A stretch of DNA of 64,000 nucleotides from Pokkaliibacter sp046614695 (GTDB lineage: Bacteria > Pseudomonadota > Gammaproteobacteria > Pseudomonadales > Balneatricaceae): positions 1 to 64,000 of the forward strand of contig NZ_JBKKHQ010000028.1 of the NCBI RefSeq assembly GCF_046614695.1. Reading direction: 5' to 3'. The position numbers and the translations under genes were made by a program. Of this stretch, positions 8,847 to 17,229 are shown piece after piece (the stretch's first letter is position 1; each line of letters starts with the position of its first letter). The notes below the pieces were generated by a model, which worked only from the letters and a program-made list of their open reading frames with translations, was not told where the DNA came from and did no database searches.

Positions 8847-9731
8847 ATGTCTTACTTAGAACCGAGCGAGTTTGTGACCAAAATGGTCGATCAGGGCGAA
8901 GCCAAGGTTTATATGTCAGCCAAGGACACCCTGATTCGTGCCTTTATGGCCGGAGCCATTCTGGCGCTGGCTGCTGTTTTTGCTATCACTGTCGCAACCA
9001 AAACCGGCTCGCCACTGACCGGTGCCATCCTGTTTCCTGTCGGCTTTATCATGCTCTATCTGATGAAGTTTGACCTGCTGACCGGGGTCTTCACGCTGGT
9101 GCCACTGGCCCTGCTGGATAAGCGTCCCGGTGTGAATATCAGTCAGGTGCTGCGCAACTGGGGTCTGGTGTTTATTGGCAACTTCGCTGGTGCCCTGACC
9201 GTCGCTTTTATGATTTCCTTTATTCTGACCTATGGCTACAACACCGATGGAGGCGAGCTGGCGGCCAAAGTCGCCAAGATTGGTGAGTCCCGAACCCTTG
9301 GCTATGCCGCTCACGGAGTGGATGGCTGGTTCACCATTTTTATCCGCGGCATGCTCTGCAACTGGATGGTGTCCATGGGAGTGGTCGGCGCGATGATCTC
9401 CACCTCCGCCAGCGGCAAAATGGCGGCCATGTGGATGCCCATCATGCTGTTCTTCTTCATGGGCTTTGAGCACTCCATCGTGAACATGTTCCTGTTCCCC
9501 TTCTCCATGATCATGGGCGGCGACTTCACCTTTGCCCAGTACATCATCTGGAACGAAATCCCCACTGCGCTGGGAAATCTCGTGGGAGGTTTTGTACTCG
9601 TCGGCCTGCCGCTGTATTACACCCATGTGCGCACCAGCCCTGAGCGTGCGCTGAAAAACCGCCCTGCCGCAGCGACAACTCCTGCGCCCTCGAAAGAAGC
9701 CGCGTCCAGCTCCGTTCGCATCGGCGCCTGA
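8847..9731 (+). CDS. Formate/nitrite transporter family (FocA/NirC) channel
   Basis: This 294-residue inner-membrane pentameric channel has about six hydrophobic segments, with FNT-type stretches such as GNFAGALTVAF, MLCNWMVSMGV and MGFEHSIVNMF. Nitrite is the likeliest cargo given the promoter type and the kinase-phosphatase next door. I prefer the second ATG (8847, MSYLEPSEF), because GAGAGG at 8833-8838 is 8 nt from it but only 2 nt from the ATG at 8841. The charged, Ala/Pro-rich C-terminus extends past the last membrane segment. It sits 7-8 bp from the next gene, so they form one operon. Confidence 0.88.
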   Translation: MSYLEPSEFVTKMVDQGEAKVYMSAKDTLIRAFMAGAILALAAVFAITVATKTGSPLTGAILFPVGFIMLYLMKFDLLTGVFTLVPLALLDKRPGVNISQVLRNWGLVFIGNFAGALTVAFMISFILTYGYNTDGGELAAKVAKIGESRTLGYAAHGVDGWFTIFIRGMLCNWMVSMGVVGAMISTSASGKMAAMWMPIMLFFFMGFEHSIVNMFLFPFSMIMGGDFTFAQYIIWNEIPTALGNLVGGFVLVGLPLYYTHVRTSPERALKNRPAAATTPAPSKEAASSSVRIGA

Positions 9732-9738
9732 TGCCACC

Positions 9739-11529
9739 ATGCACTCAGCAGATCCGATAACTGAGCGCCCGATAATGCCGGACAGCCCGACTCGCCAGAG
9801 CCGGGCTTCTGTGCCGGGCTTGCGTATTTCGCTCGGTCAGGTGACGGATAAAGGCACCAAGCCCGTAAATCAGGACTTTCACGGAGCTGTAGTGCCTGCG
9901 CCTCATCTGGTGGCAAGTAAAGGCATCGCACTGGCTCTGGCCGACGGCATCAGCAGCAGCGATGTCAGCCAGATCGCCAGCGAAGTGGCCGTCACCAGTT
10001 TTCTACAGGACTACTTCGCAACGCCGGAATCCTGGTCGGTTAAAAGCGCTGGCCAGCGGGTGATTCAGGCGGCCAATTCCTGGCTCTTCTCCCAGACGCG
10101 CCAGAGTGAGGGCCGCTACAACCTCGATAAAGGCTACGTCTGTACCTTTACCGCACTGGTGCTCAAAGGCCGCAGCGCGCACTTCTTTCATATCGGTGAT
10201 GCGCGTTTGCTGCGCTTAAGCGGCAACGCGCTGGAGCCACTGACACAGGAGCACCGGCTTTGGTCGAGCCCGGAAAAAAGCTATCTGAGCAAGGCGCTGG
10301 GGATTCATGCCAGTCTGGATATGGACTATGGCCAATGTGAGCTGGACCTGCACGACTGTTTTATTCTGATGACCGATGGCGTGTATGAGTTCGTCAGCAC
10401 CACGCTCATCAGGGAGCACATCCGTGAACATGCCGATAATCTCGACCTTGCCGCGCAGGCAGTTATTAATGCCGCACTTGAGGCCGGCAGTGATGACAAC
10501 CTCAGCATTCAGATTGTGCGTATTGATGCCCTGCCCGAACATGGGGTGAGTGATCTGAACCAACAGCTGGCCCAACTGCCCTTTGCCCCGGAGCTGCGCT
10601 CACGCATGCCGTTTGATGGCTATACCGTGCAGCGCGAACTGCACGCCAGCAGCCGCAGTCACGTATTTCTGGCAACCGATGATGCGAGCGGTGACAAGGT
10701 TGTCCTCAAGCTGCCCTCTGTTGATTTACGCGGCGACCCGGACTATCTGGAACGCTTTCTGATTGAGGAATGGGTGGCGCGGCGGGTCGATAATCCGCAC
10801 CTGCTTAAGCCTGCTCACCCGGATCGCACGCCCACTGCGCTCTACACCACTTTTGAATACATCGAAGGCCAGTCGCTGCACCAGTGGATGCTGGATAACC
10901 CAACGCCTGAACTTGAAACAGTGCGGCGCATCGTTGAGCAGATTGCGCGGGGGTTACAGGCGCTGCACCGGCAGGAAATGCTGCATCAGGACTTACGCCC
11001 TCATAACGTGATGATTGATGCCAGCGGCAACGTCAAGATTATCGACTTTGGCTCGGTACGCATCGCCGGTGTGGCGGAGCTGGCGCGTGACACGGCCTCC
11101 CAGCCAATACTTGGCACCGCTCAGTACAGCGCGCCGGAATATTTTATTGGTGACTATGCCGATGAGCGGGCGGATCTTTATTCCCTCGCTGCCATCACCT
11201 ATCAGATGCTGAGTGGCCGCTTGCCCTACGGCCCGGATATCGCCCGAGCAACCACAAGGGCTGCGCAAAAACGGCTGCGTTATCAGTCCGTGCTGGACCC
11301 TGAAAGGTCGATTCCACTCTGGGTGGATGATGTCCTTCGAAAGGCGCTGCAGCCAAACCCGGACAAACGCCAGCGCGTGCTTTCCGAATTTATTCAGGAT
11401 TTGCGCAAGCCCGATCCTGCCCTGCTGCAACGCCATCGCCCTTTACTGGAAAGCCGTCCGCTACTGTTCTGGAAAGGCCTGTCGCTTGGGCTGTTTATCA
11501 TCATTCTGCTGTTACTGGCTTATCGCTAA
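9739..11529 (+). CDS. PP2C phosphatase-Ser/Thr kinase fusion, membrane anchored
   Basis: This protein of up to 596 residues joins an N-terminal PP2C phosphatase (about 25-260; metal/phosphate motifs VTDKGTKPVNQD, IGDARLLRL, LMTDGVYEF, SDDNLS) to a Hanks-type kinase (about 290-555; catalytic HQDLRPHNVMID, DFG in IIDFGSVR, and GTAQYSAPEYF). It ends in one membrane helix (FWKGLSLGLFIIILLLLAY). Such fusions sit beside nitrate/nitrite uptake genes in Pseudomonas and relatives. The start is uncertain: ATG 9739 lacks a good ribosome binding site, and MPDSPTRQ at 9775 is an alternative. It follows the FNT channel by a few bases and overlaps the convergent hydrolase by 4 nt. Confidence 0.9.
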   Translation: MHSADPITERPIMPDSPTRQSRASVPGLRISLGQVTDKGTKPVNQDFHGAVVPAPHLVASKGIALALADGISSSDVSQIASEVAVTSFLQDYFATPESWSVKSAGQRVIQAANSWLFSQTRQSEGRYNLDKGYVCTFTALVLKGRSAHFFHIGDARLLRLSGNALEPLTQEHRLWSSPEKSYLSKALGIHASLDMDYGQCELDLHDCFILMTDGVYEFVSTTLIREHIREHADNLDLAAQAVINAALEAGSDDNLSIQIVRIDALPEHGVSDLNQQLAQLPFAPELRSRMPFDGYTVQRELHASSRSHVFLATDDASGDKVVLKLPSVDLRGDPDYLERFLIEEWVARRVDNPHLLKPAHPDRTPTALYTTFEYIEGQSLHQWMLDNPTPELETVRRIVEQIARGLQALHRQEMLHQDLRPHNVMIDASGNVKIIDFGSVRIAGVAELARDTASQPILGTAQYSAPEYFIGDYADERADLYSLAAITYQMLSGRLPYGPDIARATTRAAQKRLRYQSVLDPERSIPLWVDDVLRKALQPNPDKRQRVLSEFIQDLRKPDPALLQRHRPLLESRPLLFWKGLSLGLFIIILLLLAYR

Positions 11530-12692
11530 AGACTTTCCTGGTTACCGGTCAGCCACCATTGCTGGCTGGCACCCACCGGGTTATCCAGCGCCATCACGCT
11601 GCCCATTTCCGGCGTGACCAACTGCCACGGATGATTCGCACTGGCGCTTGTCACGCGCTGGAAAGGATCCGCCCAGGAATGAAAGGCCAGAGAAAACCTG
11701 CCCACATGGGCAGGCATATAGGCTTTGGCGCGAAGATCATCCGCCGCCTGTACGGAATCTTCCGGCATCATGTGCACATAGCGCCATTGCTGGTTGTACT
11801 GACCAGAATCCAGCATCACCAGATCAAAGGGGCCGTACTGATCGCCAATGCGCTTGAAGTGGCTGCCGTAACCACTGTCGCCGCTGAAATAAATACGACG
11901 GCTCGGCGTTTCCAGCGCATAGCTGACCCACAGGCTCTGGTTCCGATCAAACAGGCGACCCGAGAAATGCCGCGCCGGCAGCACATGTATCTTCAGGCCA
12001 TTATCAAGTGCGACGCTGCTGTCCCAGTCCTGCTCACGCAGCTGTTCCTCTGCAAAACCCCAGCGACGAAAATGCGCGCCGACGCCCACACCCATAATGG
12101 CCATGCCGATTTTGTCTTTCAGTGCCGTTAACGTTGGGTAATCGAGATGATCCCAGTGGTCATGGGAGATCAGCAGGTAATCCACTGCGGGAATGTCTTC
12201 CGGCTGATAGGGCGAAGTGCCGGGAAAAGCGGTGATCGTCATAGGCACCGGCGAGGCATTCTGGCTCAGCACCGGGTCAATCAGGAGACGCTTTCCGGCA
12301 AGCTGAATAAAGAAGCTGGAGTGCCCAAGCCAGACCACCAGATCCTGCGTGGGGTCGAGGCTGTGAAGATCCGTTTTTTCGAAGGGTAGCGCATGGTCAG
12401 GCACGCGATTGCCATCGGAGAACAACATGTCCGTCCAGCCTTTTCGCTCCTCGCCTTCAGCCAGCGTACTGACAGGCATGGGTTCAAGGTTCTGAAAGGC
12501 GCCGTTCTGGTAATGAGATGACTGGCTAAGCACCGCCTGATCGGCAATGGCGCCAAACTTCGGAAGTTGCAGATAGCCGACCACACCAGCCCCGAGCACA
12601 GCCACCGCGCCCAGCAGACTGCCGCCCCACACTTTCCACCGGCGTCTGTTTACACCCTTTTTAGTCACACTCGCCTCGCTTACACAATTCAT
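11526..12692 (-). CDS. MBL-fold metallohydrolase, NAPE-PLD/UlaG-like, membrane anchored
   Basis: This 388-residue protein has a basic N-terminus and one hydrophobic helix (about 20-45), suggesting membrane anchoring with the catalytic domain outside the cytoplasm. The zinc motif is SHDHWDHLDY near residue 176. Upstream GHSSFFIQ and LLIDPVLS, and downstream YFSGDSGYGSHF, follow the bacterial NAPE-phospholipase D-like pattern, which suggests a phospholipid or other phosphodiester/lactone substrate, unproven. It is convergent with the kinase-phosphatase gene, and the stops overlap by 4 bp with no terminator between them. Confidence 0.85.
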   Translation of the reverse strand: MNCVSEASVTKKGVNRRRWKVWGGSLLGAVAVLGAGVVGYLQLPKFGAIADQAVLSQSSHYQNGAFQNLEPMPVSTLAEGEERKGWTDMLFSDGNRVPDHALPFEKTDLHSLDPTQDLVVWLGHSSFFIQLAGKRLLIDPVLSQNASPVPMTITAFPGTSPYQPEDIPAVDYLLISHDHWDHLDYPTLTALKDKIGMAIMGVGVGAHFRRWGFAEEQLREQDWDSSVALDNGLKIHVLPARHFSGRLFDRNQSLWVSYALETPSRRIYFSGDSGYGSHFKRIGDQYGPFDLVMLDSGQYNQQWRYVHMMPEDSVQAADDLRAKAYMPAHVGRFSLAFHSWADPFQRVTSASANHPWQLVTPEMGSVMALDNPVGASQQWWLTGNQESL

Positions 12693-12801
12693 TCAAAGTT
12701 TCATCATAGCCATGAATGTGCGCGGTAAAAGCCAGCAGTGCTTGAACAGACTTATTAATAATCCTCATCAATGACGAAGGGCGCTGGTCGCAATAAGTAA
12801 A

Positions 12802-12840
12802 AATGCCGGAGCAGACAAAAGGTCCACTCCGGCATTTTTA
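12802..12840. terminator. Bidirectional terminator between the MBL gene and GntR gene
   Basis: AATGCCGGAG (12802-12811) pairs with CTCCGGCATT (12827-12836), with T runs on both sides. On the minus strand it terminates the GntR gene ending at 12875. Confidence 0.8.
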
Positions 12841-12874
12841 TTAACCATCAGACGGTTTATTAACAGTCAGGCGT

Positions 12875-13852
12875 TTATTCCGCCGATAACCAGCGCAAAT
12901 ACTCCGGTGAGGGTACGTGCTCCTTCTGCCGGTATTCCGCCAGACGGGTGCGCACCTTGGCCTCCGACGCCTGAAGGTGGCGCTTTAGCGCTTCGCCCGC
13001 TTCCTTGCCCCGTCCTTCCAGCATCAGGTTGAGCACCGTGCTGTGCTCTTCCAGAAACGGATCAGCCGAGGGCAATTCCACATAACCACCGAGCAAATGC
13101 TTGCTGATCAGCAGAATCGGCCGCGTACGCCCAAGCATGGTGAGAATTTCCTGATTACCGCCGTAATCCAGCGTTTTGGCGTGCAGGTCATGCTCAAGCG
13201 CATCCAGCTCATGGGCTTCCACATTGGGATAGCTGCGCGACACCCGCTCCAGATCCGCAAGGAATCCCTGAAGAATCTCACTGGGAATGCGCGCTGTCGC
13301 CCGCTCCACCATAAAAGGCTCCAGCAGCAGACGTGCCTCATAAAGCTGATGCAGACGCTCATCATTGAGCGGCACCACATTCCAGCCGCTGTACTTCTCA
13401 CGCTCAACCACACCGATATACTGCAATTGCAGCAGGATTTGCTGCGTCACCGCCCGGCTGACCCCCAGGGCATTGGCCAGTTGCAGCTCGTTGATTTCCC
13501 AGCGCCCGACCATGGAACAGAGCACGGCATCGCGCTCGACTTCTGCTGCCAGGTCATACCAGGAATGCTCGCGGGTGATGGAGGTACCACCACCTGGCTT
13601 GAATTCATCGCTCTGAATTTCCCGACGAATCACCTGCTCAGGCGACTGGCCGACCAGATAGCCCCGCCCTTCAAAGCGACTGACCAGCCCTTCATCGAAC
13701 AGACGCTGCAACGTATCACGCACCGGCGAGCGGCTCATGGTGAAAAGCCGCGCAATGCGGCTTTCCAGTAACACCAGCCCAGGCTCAAGGGATCCTGCTT
13801 CAATGCTGGATTTCAGTGCCTCATAAAGCTGGTCTTTCAGGGTTTCAGCCAT
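12875..13852 (-). CDS. GntR-family regulator with a second internal helix-turn-helix
   Basis: This roughly 325-residue regulator probably controls the adjacent sugar-acid genes. Residues about 4-68 form a GntR winged helix (LKDQLYEALKSSIEAGSLEP, SRSPVRDTLQRL, GRGYLVG). A second helix-turn-helix-like segment (ANALGVSRAVTQQILLQLQYIGVV) follows around 120-165, then a helical C-terminal FCD-like ligand domain. The start at ATG 13852 has AGGA upstream, and a TTG 18 nt earlier is less likely. It lies 62 nt downstream of the dehydratase on the same strand, probably in one transcript. The duplicated DNA-binding unit is unusual for the family. Confidence 0.85.
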   Translation of the reverse strand: MAETLKDQLYEALKSSIEAGSLEPGLVLLESRIARLFTMSRSPVRDTLQRLFDEGLVSRFEGRGYLVGQSPEQVIRREIQSDEFKPGGGTSITREHSWYDLAAEVERDAVLCSMVGRWEINELQLANALGVSRAVTQQILLQLQYIGVVEREKYSGWNVVPLNDERLHQLYEARLLLEPFMVERATARIPSEILQGFLADLERVSRSYPNVEAHELDALEHDLHAKTLDYGGNQEILTMLGRTRPILLISKHLLGGYVELPSADPFLEEHSTVLNLMLEGRGKEAGEALKRHLQASEAKVRTRLAEYRQKEHVPSPEYLRWLSAE

Positions 13853-13914
13853 ACCTATCCTATTGGCCAAGAGAGACTAAAGTGAGCAGCGCCTGCCGCT
13901 ACAGGGGTCAGCGA

Positions 13915-15486
13915 TCAGGTGATCGCCCCCACCGGCCAGGGCACAAACTCGTTATTGCCATACCCCAGCGCTTCACTGGCGGTTTCCTCACCCGAGGCCA
14001 CGGCAATAATCTTCTCAAAAATTTCCTCACCGACTTCTTCAATGGTGCGACGGCCATCGGCGATGGTGCCGCAGTTAATATCCATATCCTCGGCGATACG
14101 CTCATACATGGCGGAGTTGGTCGCCAGTTTGAGGCAAGGCGCGGGTTTGAAGCCGGAAACGGAACCACGTCCTGTGGTGAAACATACCACATTCGATCCG
14201 GTGGCAATTTGCCCCGTCACCGAGATGGGATCATAGCCGGGGCTGTCCATAAAGTTAAAGCCGGGCACGGTACGAGGCTCGGCGTACTCCAGAACATCGT
14301 TGAGGCTGGAGCTACCTGCCTTGGCCACCGCGCCGAGGGATTTTTCCAGAATGGTCGTCAGGCCACCGGCCTTGTTACCGGGGGACGGGTTATTGTTCAG
14401 CTCGGCATGGTTGATCCGGGTGTAATGTTTCCACCAGTCGATTCGCGCCAGTAGCTTCTCCGCAACGGGCTTGCTGATGGCGCGGTCGAGCAGCAAATGC
14501 TCAGCGCCGTAGATTTCCGGCGTTTCCGCCAGCACGACACTGCCACCGTGTTTGACGATCAAATCCGCCGCATAGCCCAGCGCCGGGTTAGCGGTAATGC
14601 CGGAGTAGCCATCGGAGCCACCGCATTGCAGGGCGACACACAGCTCGCTGATCGGTACCGCCTGGCGGGGCGCCGCCCGAAATTCAGTCGCCATTTCCAG
14701 CAGTTTTTCCCGCGCCAGCTTGATACTGGCACGCGTGCCACCGGCATCCTGAATGTTGAAATAGTAAATATTGCGCTCGCCGCCGGCCTTCTCCTGACGG
14801 GCAATCATGTCCTTGACCTGATAGGTCTCACAGCCCAGACCAATCACCAGCACAAAGGCAAAATTCGGGTGCGCCGCATAACCGCGCATCACCCGATCGA
14901 GGAACTGATAGCCCTCGGCTTCGGTATTAATCGCGCAGCCGGAACCGTGGGTAATCGCCACCACGCCGTCATAGCCCATGGCTTTAAGCTCTTTGGATTC
15001 ATCGAGTTGGCTCGCCACCGCCTTGGACACCGTTGCCGAGCAGTTCACCGTCGACAGAATGCCGATGAAGTTGCGCGTTCCCACTTTGCCGTTCGGGCGA
15101 ACAAAGCCCTGGAAGGTTCGCTCATGAGCCATCACAGGTGTCGGTGCATGGGGCTCGAAATGCTCAACGGAGGAGGAACGCTCGTGCATGGCAACGTTAT
15201 GCATATGCACATGGCTACCGGGGGCAATGGCCTGGGTCGCATAACCGATCACCTGCCCGTACTTGAGAATATTCTCCCCTTCAGCGATGGCCTGAATCGC
15301 AATTTTATGACCGGGCGGAATGGTCTGCAGGGTGGTGATATTGCCAATGCCTATCGCGCCCCCTTCGGGGATGCCATCGATGGCAACGGCGACATTGTCT
15401 CGCTCACTGAGCCGTCTGACGGTACTTGAAGACGTAATGAGTTCCATGGGATTCCTCGGCGTTTTATTTATTTTCTGAGTGCTCAC
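13915..15486 (-). CDS. UxaA/GarD-family sugar-acid dehydratase
   Basis: This 523-residue iron-dependent dehydratase belongs to the altronate/galactarate dehydratase family, removing water from an aldonate or aldarate to give a 2-keto-3-deoxy acid. The N-terminal SAF-like domain (about 20-110, ending with GSHVHMHNVAM) precedes the catalytic domain with VIGLGCETYQ, LQCGGSDGYSGITANPA, NPSPGNKAGGLTTILEKSLG and CFTTGRGS. These residues resemble UxaA more than GarD, but length fits GarD. With TRAP transporter, AraD1 and semialdehyde dehydrogenase genes nearby, the substrate is a sugar acid fed to 2-oxoglutarate. D-altronate is less likely, since no KDG kinase/aldolase is present. Confidence 0.85.
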   Translation of the reverse strand: MSTQKINKTPRNPMELITSSSTVRRLSERDNVAVAIDGIPEGGAIGIGNITTLQTIPPGHKIAIQAIAEGENILKYGQVIGYATQAIAPGSHVHMHNVAMHERSSSVEHFEPHAPTPVMAHERTFQGFVRPNGKVGTRNFIGILSTVNCSATVSKAVASQLDESKELKAMGYDGVVAITHGSGCAINTEAEGYQFLDRVMRGYAAHPNFAFVLVIGLGCETYQVKDMIARQEKAGGERNIYYFNIQDAGGTRASIKLAREKLLEMATEFRAAPRQAVPISELCVALQCGGSDGYSGITANPALGYAADLIVKHGGSVVLAETPEIYGAEHLLLDRAISKPVAEKLLARIDWWKHYTRINHAELNNNPSPGNKAGGLTTILEKSLGAVAKAGSSSLNDVLEYAEPRTVPGFNFMDSPGYDPISVTGQIATGSNVVCFTTGRGSVSGFKPAPCLKLATNSAMYERIAEDMDINCGTIADGRRTIEEVGEEIFEKIIAVASGEETASEALGYGNNEFVPWPVGAIT

Positions 15487-15540
15487 ACCTCACTTCCGAA
15501 AGGTCATTCCGGACAGTGCTGACTGCCATACTCACACAAA

Positions 15541-15601
15541 TGTCTATTGCAGACAATGTTCAATTACTGTAGTTTTGAAAATATGAAATCTTTGAAAGAT
15601 T
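15541..15601. promoter_or_regulatory. Divergent promoter region with two operator-like dyads
   Basis: Between the dehydratase and dctP starts lie TGTCT-N5-AGACA (15541-15555) and the perfect 15-bp dyad AATCTTTGAAAGATT (15587-15601). Both are sized for a GntR dimer. Either could let the local GntR protein control both directions. No binding data can be inferred beyond symmetry and position. Confidence 0.4.
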
Positions 15602-15639
15602 CATAAGTAGTTGAAAAATAAATATAAAAGGCGAAAACA

Positions 15640-16659
15640 ATGAATAAGAACGCAAAGAGACTCCTTGCCAATCTCTCCTCCTGCCTGTTCGTCGGAACCC
15701 TGTTAGCGGGCGCTGTCCAGGCCCACGCCACCACCCTGCGACTGGCCCATACCTTCAACCCCGGTGAAGCCAGTTATGAAGTGCTGGCCAAGCTGAGCAA
15801 GACGGTCGCGGAGAAGAGTGATGGTGATCTGAAAATTCAGGTCTTCCCCAGTGAGCAGTTGGGAAGCGAAGTGCAGTTGCTGCAACAGGCCAAGAACGGC
15901 TCGGTCGATATCGTCGTCCCCGGCTATTCCGGTGCCAGCACCCTGCTGCCTGGCCTTGAAATCTCCAACGCCCCTTTCATGTTCAAGGACTGGAAGGAAG
16001 CCAAGTACGTTATCGAAAGCGATGCCTATCAACCGATGTTTGATCAGCTGGAGAAGCAGGACAACCTGATTCCCCTGTCAAAAACCTGGTACTGGGGCTG
16101 GCGTAACTTCACCTTCAAAGGTCACGACGTGCATAGCGTTGCAGACATGAAAGGCCTGAAGGTGCGTGTGCCGGAATCCCCCATCTGGGTTGAGATGATC
16201 AAATCCTTCGGCGCATCTCCTGCACCGATTCCCTTCAGCGAAGTCTATCTGGCGCTGCAACAGGGCACCGTCGACGGACAGGAAAACCCCACCCCGACCA
16301 TCTACTCCCGCAAGTTCTATGAAGTTCAGGACGAGCTGGTTGTCAGCCACCACATGCTGCAAAGCCAGGTGGTACTGATGAACGCCCAGCGCTGGAAATC
16401 CCTCACCGACAAGGAACGGGACATTCTGACCCAGGCCTTCAAGGACGCGGCAGAAGAGAACTATCAGCTGCAAACCTCCCGCGAAGACAAGATGCTCGAT
16501 GAGCTGAAACAGGGCGGCAAGATCAAAGTAGTCACCGATATCGACCGTGATTCCTTTGAGAAAGCCGCCGCAAGCGCGCGTGAGAAGCTGATCGACCGCT
16601 GGGGTTCTGATAACTACCAACGTGTCATGCAGAAAATCGAAGCCTACCGCCAGCAGTAA
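15640..16659 (+). CDS. TRAP transporter solute-binding protein DctP
   Basis: This 339-residue periplasmic receptor captures the organic or sugar acid and delivers it to DctQM. It has a signal peptide (basic MNKNAKR, hydrophobic core, cleavage near AVQAHA about residue 30), followed by TLRLAHTFNPGEASY and the conserved ligand-arginine region LKVRVPESPIW (near 173) with YLALQQGTVDGQENP. The gene has an AAAGGCG ribosome binding site and is the first of the dctPQM-araD1-dehydrogenase operon. Substrate specificity is inferred only from the enzymes in the operon. Confidence 0.93.
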   Translation: MNKNAKRLLANLSSCLFVGTLLAGAVQAHATTLRLAHTFNPGEASYEVLAKLSKTVAEKSDGDLKIQVFPSEQLGSEVQLLQQAKNGSVDIVVPGYSGASTLLPGLEISNAPFMFKDWKEAKYVIESDAYQPMFDQLEKQDNLIPLSKTWYWGWRNFTFKGHDVHSVADMKGLKVRVPESPIWVEMIKSFGASPAPIPFSEVYLALQQGTVDGQENPTPTIYSRKFYEVQDELVVSHHMLQSQVVLMNAQRWKSLTDKERDILTQAFKDAAEENYQLQTSREDKMLDELKQGGKIKVVTDIDRDSFEKAAASAREKLIDRWGSDNYQRVMQKIEAYRQQ

Positions 16660-16716
16660 TCGACGGTTCTGGTAACAGGCTTCTGCCCGACGGTGGAAGC
16701 CTGACGGAGAGATCGC

Positions 16717-17229
16717 ATGAAAAGTATCCTGTTGTCCTGCAACCGTCGGATTCTGCAGACAGAGAAAGCCCTGCTGGGCCTGTGTCTGACGCTGATGGTC
16801 GCCCTGCTCGCCGCAGGGGTGTTCTTCCGCTACGTGCTCAATGACCCGCTGGTCTGGAGCGAAAGCATCGCCAAGCTGTTAATCGTCTGGATGACCTTTA
16901 TCGGCACCAGCGTCTGCTTTGCCGAAAATAACGCCATTCGCGTTGATTCTCTGGTGGAGTGCTTCAGCCCCAAAGCCAAGCGCGCGGTGCGCACCCTGAT
17001 TGACCTCATCACCCTGGGCACCATCGCCTATATGGCATGGCTCGGCTTTATTTACTTCAGCACCACCCTGACCTCGACCTCACCGATCCTCGGCATTTCC
17101 ATTGGCGTGTTCTCCCTCGGCATGCCGCTGATGTTCGTGTTCTCGTGCCTGCACATCATCACCAACCTGATCGCGCCGCTCTCGGCAGAGTTCAGTGCCG
17201 CGCAGGATCTGGAGGTAAAAGCATGCTAG
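16717..17229 (+). CDS. TRAP transporter small permease DctQ
   Basis: This 170-residue inner-membrane protein has four hydrophobic segments and family residues FFRYVLNDPLVWSESIAKLLIVWMTFIG and CFAENNAIRVDSL. It couples DctP to the large permease DctM. A GGAGAG ribosome binding site precedes the ATG. Its last codons overlap the dctM start by 7 nt, so translation is coupled. Confidence 0.92.
   Translation: MKSILLSCNRRILQTEKALLGLCLTLMVALLAAGVFFRYVLNDPLVWSESIAKLLIVWMTFIGTSVCFAENNAIRVDSLVECFSPKAKRAVRTLIDLITLGTIAYMAWLGFIYFSTTLTSTSPILGISIGVFSLGMPLMFVFSCLHIITNLIAPLSAEFSAAQDLEVKAC

Noticed and set aside
17037..17222. N-terminal extension of DctM
   Set aside because: The extension is antifamily (His/Asp/Arg-rich) and lies inside dctQ in another frame. 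DctM homology starts at the ATG at 17223.
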